From positions 1 to 28,186 of the IMG/VR virus record IMGVR_UViG_3300037961_002583: DNA of 28,186 nucleotides; one strand, written 5' to 3'. The notes beneath the pieces were generated by a model that was given only the letters and a program-made list of their open reading frames with translations, searched no databases and was not told where the DNA came from. This document shows, in pieces, positions 21,248 through 28,186 of the stretch. This DNA is from a virus. Position 1 is the first letter of the stretch; each line of letters begins with the position of its first letter. Both the position numbers and the translations under genes were made by a program.

Positions 21248-24200
21248 ATGATTTTGAACGGGAGGTAGAACAAGCCCGACAAAATAACCTTGAACGACAA
21301 GAACAACTAGAACTACAAGAAGCTGCTGAAGCAGAGGTTAGGGCAGCTGAAGAGCAGGAATACATCGACGATGTAAGTTCTGGAGAAAAGCAAGGTCCTA
21401 CTCTCGAACCTACTGCAGGTGAACAGGCTAACCTTTCTGGTGATTATCGTGCTGATAATCCTCTTGATATTATCCTCAATAGTCAGGCTATTGCAGCTGG
21501 CGGTTCTGTCCGTAATGCCGAGCAATACGAGTCCTCTGATGATCTGAACACTCAGAATGTAGAAGACTTCGTTGCTGATCCTGTCAGCACACTTGCCGCC
21601 AAAGGATCGCTCGAAACTCTTGGCAATGCTTTGGGTATTGTTCCTTGGCTTAAACCAGTTGACCAAGCTATTGATAACGCTATTCCGGTAGAGAATGATC
21701 CTACTGAAAAGCTTATTCGTGATGTTGGTGGCCTGGTAGTTCCCTCATTGATGGGTGGTGCAGCCATTTCTGGCCTTGGTAATGCTGTTTCACTGCCTTC
21801 TAAATTGAAGGTTGGTGCCGAGCTTTCTGCACGACTTGGTCTAGAAGCTGGTATTGCCTACTCTGCAGGTTCGTCTCAAACAGACGAGAATATTGCACAG
21901 ACTCTTAACGAAACATTTGGTCTTTCTATTCCCAATGCCACTAACGACGATGATGCACCCAATGTTCGACGTAAAAAACATGTCTTAGAAGCAGCTGGTT
22001 TCTTTGCACTAGCGGAAGCATTGGGTCTTGGTCTTAAGTTCGGTGCATCTAAGCTTCGCAACCTCCGTGGCACTGACGAAGTGTCTGAGGAGATTGTCCA
22101 GAAGGCACCGCAGGTAGATCCAGAATCACCTCTTGAAAGTGCTTACAAGATTGTCACCGATGAACGTGAAAAAGTCTTCAATGAAGAGATGGTCCGTCGT
22201 CTTGAAGCTGGACCTGGTTCTATTGGACCCTTTGGTGATGACATAAGCAGTGCTGCCCGAACAAAGGCAATCACTGATCTTGAAGCACCGCTTGCTGAAG
22301 GCGGAACTGTTCCCAACATGGGTCAAGAATGGCATGATCCCTTTATACATAAATACACGGAACCGCACGAAACTTATGTTCCTAATGCTGGCGCTAATGC
22401 GTTAGAAACTAAGGTTGATATTGCTGAGGAGGTTTACAACCCTAATTATCCAATCAATGGTCGTGCTGTTCCCCTAGCAACTGAATCCTTTGAAAAGAAG
22501 TTCATGGGTATTACAGAGGCTGGTGATCGTAAAGATGCTCTTGATGAGCTGTTCAACACGGTTGCACCTTCTGTAGATGCTATCCGTGAAGGTCAAACTA
22601 AATACACCGCTGAACAGATTAACCAAGCCGTTGACGTGATGGTTGATCGAATCTTTGATGACAGCCTCTCGTTTGCTGAGTTTGAAGATCTTGTCTCCGA
22701 CATGCGTAAAAACGTTTATCAAAGTCAAGAATTTCTTACTGAAGAGGCGTTCTTGGTTTCTGCAAATGCGTTTAAGAAGGCTTTCTTTGAGATGTTCAAC
22801 CCTAACAGTAAGCGTGCTTCTGCCTTACTTGTTAAGGATGCAGCTGGTACTGCTTCTGACTTGGGTCGAGCCATTGATCTTATTCCTAATAAGAACACTG
22901 CAAACCTTCAAGCTAAGATGTTTGAGAAGCTTGAGTTGATTGCTTCTGAGATTCGAGCCAATCAATACATCGCTGGTAAGTCTCTTGAATACAAGAAACT
23001 TGTCAAGAATGCGGATAACCCTAAGCTTAATAAATTGGCTAACAGGCTGCGCGGTAAGCCTGCTGATATTGCTGAATGGATGGCTCAGCAGGCTGATGAG
23101 TTTGCTGCAGGATTCCAAGATGCCAAAGCAAAGGGCTTACAGACAGTGCAAACTTATAAAGAGATTGCAGAAAATAATCCTGAGTATCTAAAGGTGTTTG
23201 CAGAAGCTGTCGATCACACCAACGGTAAGGTCGATACGCTTGCCAAACTAAAGGCATATGCAGATAAGAACATCGGTGCTTTGAAAGCAGCTTTTGTTCA
23301 AGATGATGAAGCACCTAGTTGGTTCATTCGTGGTCTTACTGGTGTGCGTTACAACTCGATGCTTGCTGGTAAATCAGCTATCAATGCCATGGAAGGCAAC
23401 GTCTTAGGTCTTGCTCTAAAGCCTTTGACTGCAACCTTGGGTGCTGCTGGTCAACTTGATGGTGGTCAACTGCAAAAAGCAATGGCTACCTATGGCGGTA
23501 TTTCTGAAAACTTTAAGCGTGCTGCTAGGCACATGGTTGAAGAGTGGAAGTTTGCTGTTTCCAATCCTGAAGCTGCAATGATGAAAGGTCGTCAAGACTT
23601 GATTCAAAAGCAACTTGATAACTTTGAGATCATGGAACAGATGGCTGCGGTCTGGGCTGAAGAAGGTCTGGGCGGAAAGGTCATGATGTGGAACATGAGC
23701 AAAGCACTTAATGGGTTCAACAACAGCAGGTTCACACGGTACGGCTTGAATGCAATGTACGCATTGGATGGTTTTACCAATTCAATGATTACGTCCGCCA
23801 ACGCCCGTGCCAAGGCATATGATGAGCTTATCCTCAACCGTAATAACTACGCATCTAAAGAAGCATTCAATGAAGCCTTCAAAGCCAAGCAAGCTGAAAT
23901 CTATAGTCAGTACTTTGACGATAACGGTGCTTTAAAAGCTGAACTGCCTGGTAACGTTAAGTACCAAGCGGGTGAACTTGAATTCAACCTTGATGATTCG
24001 CTTGCTACCCAAGTAACTAAACTCACTGATAAATCACCTGTGTTGAAAGCATTGTTTGCTTTCCCACGTACAGGCATCAATGCACTGAAATACTCTTGGT
24101 CATTTAATCCTGTTGGTGGTGTTTTTGCTAACGCTTCTGGTGTTGGCAAGATGGGTGCTGTTTTTAATGCCAAGACAGATGAGCAGATTCTTGCTGCACT

Positions 24201-25398
24201 GAAGATGCACGGTATCGATGAACTTGATAAAGCCGCCTTTGCTGCTTTGAAGAGTGAGTATATCGGTCGTCAAATGGTTGGTAGCACTGTTGTCACCTTG
24301 GCAGGTATGTGGGCTATCGAAGGTAATCTCCGTGGTAACGGTCCTTCAAACGCACGTGACCGCAAAGCTATGGAAGCTATCGGCTGGGAGCGGAACACTA
24401 TTCGCAATCCACTGACTGGTAAGTGGGTCAGCTATGCCAACCGTGAACCCTTCACTTCAATGCTCTCCACTGTTGCAGACATTGTTGATATGGGTCGTCG
24501 TGTTGACCAAGCTACTACTGAACAATTCTTCCAAAAGGCTGTAGCTGCTATTGCTGTTGGTCCTACCTCCAACACCTTCCTTAGTGGTCTCCGTCCATTG
24601 GCTGCCATGCTTTCTGGTGATGCCGGTGAATGGAATCGCTTCGGTGCTAACACTGCAACCTCTATGGTTCCTTATAGCGGTGCTATTAGTTCGCTTAACC
24701 GTGTTATCACACCACAGCTCAAAGATGTTCAGAATGACATCCGTGAGTACGTCAAGAACAGGTATAAGTTCCTTTCCCCTGGTCAAGAATACCTAGTAGA
24801 TCTGCTCGATGTTTACACTGGTAAACCCATTGACCACACCGACTTCTTTACTGCTCTTGCAAATGAAGTTGTTCCTTTCTTTAACACTAATACAGGTGAG
24901 GAAGACTTCCGCTTTAAGCTTATTGAGTCTGGTTGGAAGGGTATGCCTTCACACCAAACTAACCCCTTTACTGGCTCTAAGATTCATCCTGAAGAGCGTT
25001 TCTTTATTAATAATTGGGTTGCACAAAACTACCCACTACGTCAGCGCGTAGAAGAACTCTTTGATCCTGACACTGATGTCGGCAAACTCGGCCTCCAGTC
25101 CTTGGAAGAGTATCGACTGACACGTGGTCAAGATACCCAAAAGCAAAACCCAATTAAAGACATCTTCCTTCATAACCGCTTGGATGAGATCCACCGTGAA
25201 GCTTTCAATATGGGCTTTAACGAACTTCGTAAATCCTACGAAGAGTTTGAATCAATTGGTACTTTGAGGAAAGCTGCAAAAGTTGCTAAAGAGCAAGGTG
25301 ATGTCCTAAGAGGCAAATCCTTGTCTGATAAAGCAACTGAGATCGAAGAATCATATCTCACCCGTATGCGTCAAGATTTCAAAAACAACCAACAGTAA
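21244..25398 (+). CDS. Internal virion (core) protein, T7 gp16-like, without transglycosylase domain
   Basis: From ATG 21244 (ATGA overlap; a TTG at 21235 is less likely) this is 1384 residues, similar to T7 gp16 (1318). It opens with a charged coiled coil (NDFEREVEQARQNNLERQEQ), and there is no SLT motif at its N-terminus, unlike T7. Hydrophobic, possibly membrane-inserting segments lie near residues 160-220 (VVPSLMGGAAISGLGNAV), 250 (AAGFFALAEALGLGLKFG), 720 and 1010 (GSTVVTLAGMWAIEGNLRGN). The C-terminal third, with FPRTGINALKYSW, NARDRKAMEAIGWERN and FLSPGQEYLVDLLDVYTGKP, matches the conserved end of podovirus gp16 proteins. T7 gp16 helps form the trans-envelope channel for genome entry. 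Confidence 0.92.
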   Translation: MNDFEREVEQARQNNLERQEQLELQEAAEAEVRAAEEQEYIDDVSSGEKQGPTLEPTAGEQANLSGDYRADNPLDIILNSQAIAAGGSVRNAEQYESSDDLNTQNVEDFVADPVSTLAAKGSLETLGNALGIVPWLKPVDQAIDNAIPVENDPTEKLIRDVGGLVVPSLMGGAAISGLGNAVSLPSKLKVGAELSARLGLEAGIAYSAGSSQTDENIAQTLNETFGLSIPNATNDDDAPNVRRKKHVLEAAGFFALAEALGLGLKFGASKLRNLRGTDEVSEEIVQKAPQVDPESPLESAYKIVTDEREKVFNEEMVRRLEAGPGSIGPFGDDISSAARTKAITDLEAPLAEGGTVPNMGQEWHDPFIHKYTEPHETYVPNAGANALETKVDIAEEVYNPNYPINGRAVPLATESFEKKFMGITEAGDRKDALDELFNTVAPSVDAIREGQTKYTAEQINQAVDVMVDRIFDDSLSFAEFEDLVSDMRKNVYQSQEFLTEEAFLVSANAFKKAFFEMFNPNSKRASALLVKDAAGTASDLGRAIDLIPNKNTANLQAKMFEKLELIASEIRANQYIAGKSLEYKKLVKNADNPKLNKLANRLRGKPADIAEWMAQQADEFAAGFQDAKAKGLQTVQTYKEIAENNPEYLKVFAEAVDHTNGKVDTLAKLKAYADKNIGALKAAFVQDDEAPSWFIRGLTGVRYNSMLAGKSAINAMEGNVLGLALKPLTATLGAAGQLDGGQLQKAMATYGGISENFKRAARHMVEEWKFAVSNPEAAMMKGRQDLIQKQLDNFEIMEQMAAVWAEEGLGGKVMMWNMSKALNGFNNSRFTRYGLNAMYALDGFTNSMITSANARAKAYDELILNRNNYASKEAFNEAFKAKQAEIYSQYFDDNGALKAELPGNVKYQAGELEFNLDDSLATQVTKLTDKSPVLKALFAFPRTGINALKYSWSFNPVGGVFANASGVGKMGAVFNAKTDEQILAALKMHGIDELDKAAFAALKSEYIGRQMVGSTVVTLAGMWAIEGNLRGNGPSNARDRKAMEAIGWERNTIRNPLTGKWVSYANREPFTSMLSTVADIVDMGRRVDQATTEQFFQKAVAAIAVGPTSNTFLSGLRPLAAMLSGDAGEWNRFGANTATSMVPYSGAISSLNRVITPQLKDVQNDIREYVKNRYKFLSPGQEYLVDLLDVYTGKPIDHTDFFTALANEVVPFFNTNTGEEDFRFKLIESGWKGMPSHQTNPFTGSKIHPEERFFINNWVAQNYPLRQRVEELFDPDTDVGKLGLQSLEEYRLTRGQDTQKQNPIKDIFLHNRLDEIHREAFNMGFNELRKSYEEFESIGTLRKAAKVAKEQGDVLRGKSLSDKATEIEESYLTRMRQDFKNNQQ

Positions 25399-25410
25399 TT
25401 TACTTAGCAA

Positions 25411-27327
25411 ATGGCTGTAACTGAAAATCTTTATACAGGGGACGGGTCTACCGTCCTCTATTCCTTCACATTCCCATATCTTGCGACCACTGACGTTAAG
25501 GTTTCTCTTAACGGGTCTGATACAACTGCATATTCTTTAGCCAACGCTACTCAAGTTCAACTTAATACTGCTCCTGCATCTGGTGTTGCTATTAGGGTTT
25601 ACCGTGACACCTCTGATGCTTCACTCACTGCTGAATTCTTTCCGGGTGCTGCCATTAAGTCTACGGACCTCAATAACAACTTTACTCAAAACCTGTACGT
25701 CACGCAGGAGTCTAACGACATTGCAGAGAAAGCTACCACTACTGCTAACACTGCAAAATCTACTGCTGACAGTGCAACCACTACAGCTAATGGTGCTGTT
25801 ACTACGGCCAATGCCGCGTCTGCCAGTGCTGCTTCTGCAGTAACTACTGCTAACACTGCATCTACCAATGCAACTAATGCTGTCAACACTGCAAACACTG
25901 CATCTACTAACGCTACTTCAGCTGTAAATACTGCGAACACAGCTTCTACTAACGCTTCTACAGCACTGTCTACAGCAAACACTGCCAATACCAACGCCAC
26001 TACTGCGCTTAACAACTCTCGCGAAAGTGATGGTGCAGGTGGTTTTACTAGCGCTATCTCAAAAGCCAATACAGCAATTACGACAGCAAACACAGCATCG
26101 TCTACAGCGACTACAGCTTCAACTAATGCTAGTTCTGCTGTAACCACTGCTAATGCTGCTTCCGCGACTGCTACAGCGGCACAAAATGCTGTGAACGCTG
26201 TTGTCTTGTACGACGCCGTTACCAATGTCTCTAGTATTCCTGGCTCACCTAGTGACGGTGATCGGATTGAAGTTGCAAATTCCACGGGTATCGAATCATT
26301 TACGCCACTTGCTGGAATCCCCTCTGGTTTTACTGGTAACTCGCAACTTGCTGTACGTCTCAACTACACAAGCTCTGGTAGTACTTGGAATTGGGTTGAC
26401 TACAGAGCACCCGACCCTGACGCCAGGTATTTCACTAAGTCTGCTGGTGACACCAATACAACTAATATCTCTACTAATACCACCAATATCGCTACCAAGA
26501 TGCCTTTGGCAGGAGGTACATTCACTGGTGCAGTCAACTTTGACGATAATGTCGTCATCAAAGGTGACACAACCAACGGTAGTGGCAAGCTAACGCTTAA
26601 CTGTGAGAACAACTCTCATGGTGTCAACATTAAAGGTCCACCGCACAGTGCTGGTGCTACCTACACGCTTACGTTGCCTGACGACACAGGTACTAATGGT
26701 CAAGCTCTGACTACAAATGGCTCTGGTGTGTTGTCTTGGTCATCACTATCTGCACCTGTTGCGAGTGTAAATGGCAATACAGGTACTGTCGTTTTGACAG
26801 CATCTGATGTTGGTGCTGCTACTACCGCACAAGGCACTCTTGCGGCTAGCGCACTGCAGTCATCTGATATTGGTGTATCTATACAGGCTTATGACGCCAA
26901 TCTTCCTTCTGGTAGCACTATCTTGGTTGATGGTGATGTTGGTGTTGGTGTACAAGCTTATGACGCTGATACTGCAAAGACTGACGTTGCTCAATCCTTT
27001 ACTGCTGCACAGCGTGGTTCTATCACTACGTTGACCTCTGGTGCGACTGTAACGCCTGATTTTGCTGCAGCTAATAACTACACCCTGACCCTTGGTCATA
27101 ACGCCACCGTTGCTAACCCTACAAATCTGACTGCTGGTCAATCTGGGTCCATCTTCCTTGTCCAGGATGGTACTGGATCGCGTACGGCTGCCTGGGGTTC
27201 TTATTGGGACTTTGCTGGGGGTACTGCACCGACGTTGACGACAACGGCTAGTGCTGTTGATCGTATTGATTATGTCGTTCGTAGTTCTACCTCTATTCAC
27301 GCAGTCGCTACCCTTAATTATTCATGA
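25411..27327 (+). CDS. Tail fibre protein with T7 gp17-type N-terminus
   Basis: 638 residues in four parts. Residues 1-105 are the virion-attachment domain of T7 tail fibre: ENLYTGDGSTVLYSFTFPYL, VRVY-type strand GVAIRVYRD, and the signature IKSTDLNNNFTQNLYV. Residues about 107-260 are an Ala/Thr/Asn coiled rod of heptad and 14-residue repeats. Residues 270-340 are a small domain found in many cyanophage fibres (YDAVTNVSSIPGSPSDGDRI). Residues 390-480 contain VNGNTGTVVLTASDVGA, a common trimeric fibre motif. Residues 540-638 are a beta domain with TLTSGATVTPDFA, NPTNLTAGQSGSIFLVQDG and AVDRIDYVVRSS, frequent at cyanophage fibre ends. It should form a trimer that recognises the host surface. 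Stop overlaps the next ATG (ATGA). Confidence 0.92.
   Translation: MAVTENLYTGDGSTVLYSFTFPYLATTDVKVSLNGSDTTAYSLANATQVQLNTAPASGVAIRVYRDTSDASLTAEFFPGAAIKSTDLNNNFTQNLYVTQESNDIAEKATTTANTAKSTADSATTTANGAVTTANAASASAASAVTTANTASTNATNAVNTANTASTNATSAVNTANTASTNASTALSTANTANTNATTALNNSRESDGAGGFTSAISKANTAITTANTASSTATTASTNASSAVTTANAASATATAAQNAVNAVVLYDAVTNVSSIPGSPSDGDRIEVANSTGIESFTPLAGIPSGFTGNSQLAVRLNYTSSGSTWNWVDYRAPDPDARYFTKSAGDTNTTNISTNTTNIATKMPLAGGTFTGAVNFDDNVVIKGDTTNGSGKLTLNCENNSHGVNIKGPPHSAGATYTLTLPDDTGTNGQALTTNGSGVLSWSSLSAPVASVNGNTGTVVLTASDVGAATTAQGTLAASALQSSDIGVSIQAYDANLPSGSTILVDGDVGVGVQAYDADTAKTDVAQSFTAAQRGSITTLTSGATVTPDFAAANNYTLTLGHNATVANPTNLTAGQSGSIFLVQDGTGSRTAAWGSYWDFAGGTAPTLTTTASAVDRIDYVVRSSTSIHAVATLNYS
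25731..26190 (+). repeat. Heptad and 42-bp repeats in the tail fibre rod
   Basis: Degenerate tandem repeats of 21 and 42 bases (for example units beginning at 25879, 25921 and 25963) encode 14-residue units like AVNTANTASTNATS. The seven-residue periodicity of Ala implies a trimeric coiled-coil rod. Such repeats let rod length vary by slippage. Confidence 0.88.
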
Positions 27328-28186
27328 GTGTAATTGCAAATAATATAGTCGCTGGTGCCGCTGGACAAGGCGGTGCCGGTTACAAGATTGAACGTAGCTT
27401 GCGGTTCAACAGTGCTGACAGTGCGTATCTAGGGAAAACATTCAGCAGTGCTGGCAACACAACAACCTGGACGCTTTCTTTTTGGATTAAAAGAGCTAAA
27501 GGTGGCAATTCTAAGTCTGTTTTGATGGCATATAGCGGATCCTCGATTGCAGAAACTAGCTACGCAAACATTTACTTCAATAGTTCTGATCAGCTAATTG
27601 TTGGTTACGCCTATGCCAACTACAAGAGAACGAACCGTGTTTTTAGAGACTTTTCATCGTGGTATCACATAGTAATACGTCTTGAAACTGGTAACTCTAC
27701 AGCCAGCGATAGGGTTCAAATTTATGTAAACGGCGAAAAGGAAACAAGTTTTGCTAGTACGCACGACCCTGATCTAAACCAAAGCCTAGCTTGGAACAAA
27801 GCCTATATTCATCGTTTCGGTTCTGAATACGGTCAATTTTACAACGATTGTTATTTTGCCGATGTTTACTTCATCGACGGTCAAGCCCTGGCACCGACTG
27901 ACTTCGGTGAATATGACAGCAACAATGTTTGGCAGCCAATTGAATACTCTGGAACGTATGGCTCGAACGGTTTCCACCTAGACTTTTCCGACAACAGCAG
28001 CAACGCTGCACTTGGAACGGATAGCAGCGGCAACAGCAATACTTGGACAGTTAATAATCTTTCCGTTGCATCAGGATCTGGCAACGACAGCCTGATCGAC
28101 ACACCGACGAACTACACAGCAGCGTCCGGCAATAACGGCGGCAACTATGCGACGTTGAATCCGCTGCAAAAAGGTTCGAGCATTAC
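27324..28186 (+). CDS. Second adhesin/tail fibre-like protein with LamG-like domain (3' end outside window)
   Basis: ATG 27324 overlaps the fibre stop as ATGA and the frame stays open for 287 codons to the window end. After a short start MSVIANNIVAGAAGQGGAGY, residues about 25-200 look like a concanavalin A/laminin G-type jelly roll: SLRFNSADSAYLGKTF, TWTLSFWIKRAK, a WYHIVIRLE strand, RVQIYVNGEKE and YFADVYFIDGQALAPTDFGE. This domain pattern is common in marine cyanophage structural proteins and usually binds glycans. Downstream, DFSDNSSNAALGTDSSGNSN and NTWTVNNLSV are typical of the same proteins. Location directly after the fibre suggests a receptor-binding or fibre-tip role; this is inference. 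Confidence 0.82.
   Translation, partial: MSVIANNIVAGAAGQGGAGYKIERSLRFNSADSAYLGKTFSSAGNTTTWTLSFWIKRAKGGNSKSVLMAYSGSSIAETSYANIYFNSSDQLIVGYAYANYKRTNRVFRDFSSWYHIVIRLETGNSTASDRVQIYVNGEKETSFASTHDPDLNQSLAWNKAYIHRFGSEYGQFYNDCYFADVYFIDGQALAPTDFGEYDSNNVWQPIEYSGTYGSNGFHLDFSDNSSNAALGTDSSGNSNTWTVNNLSVASGSGNDSLIDTPTNYTAASGNNGGNYATLNPLQKGSSI

Noticed and set aside
25686-26363. 225-codon antisense ORF and CRISPR-like spacing in the fibre rod
   Set aside because: Ala/Val-rich antisense product mirrors the repeat codons. Repeats are contiguous without unique spacers, so not a CRISPR array.

Overview
The window is a contiguous, one-strand (all +) segment of a T7-like marine podovirus, most like the cyanopodoviruses that infect Synechococcus or Prochlorococcus. 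The evidence is T7 gene order (endonuclease I, primase-helicase, family A DNA polymerase, gp6-type exonuclease, then portal, scaffold, capsid, tail tube A/B, three internal virion proteins and fibre) combined with features usual in cyanophages: an early-side ribonucleotide reductase, a MazG-like protein, a DUF4278-like small protein, and fibre and LamG-like adhesin domains common in marine cyanophages. The host assignment is an inference. RNA polymerase and terminase are not in the window and would lie to the left and right. No integrase, tRNA, CRISPR or insertion sequence is seen.

Layout: 1-7.9 kb is the replication and nucleotide module: an unidentified gene tail, DUF4278-like protein, Holliday-junction endonuclease I, primase-helicase, DNA polymerase, a Hjc-like PD-(D/E)XK nuclease, 5'-3' exonuclease, small proteins, DUF3310, MazG-like pyrophosphohydrolase, class I RNR alpha and a divergent RNR beta. 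From 7.9 to 9.3 kb lie three unassigned genes leading into the structural module. From 9.3 to 27.3 kb are portal, scaffold, two tiny ORFs, major capsid protein with a strong terminator, tail tubular proteins A and B, three large internal core proteins and a T7-type tail fibre. A second, LamG-like adhesin runs off the right edge. Genes are packed with ATGA or TAATG overlaps, so most of the window probably reads as a few polycistronic units.

How it works together: the nuclease and exonuclease set degrades host DNA and resolves phage replication intermediates. RNR alpha and beta (with the MazG-like enzyme) supply deoxynucleotides to the polymerase and helicase. The structural block builds the capsid, short tail and an ejectable core that carries a murein transglycosylase, and the two adhesins find the host.

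The most unusual points are these. (1) At least three core enzymes, helicase, polymerase and RNR alpha, are broken by indels in the left 7 kb, one of them a deletion that removes the helicase Walker A lysine and another an exact ACAT tandem duplication, while the long structural genes are intact. (2) The RNR beta subunit has diiron ligands but a Leu where the radical Tyr should be. (3) There is a Hjc-like nuclease with no ordinary start codon near its conserved core. (4) The transglycosylase domain is at the C-terminus of the gp15-like protein instead of the N-terminus of gp16. (5) A structured leader with small ORFs lies before the capsid gene.
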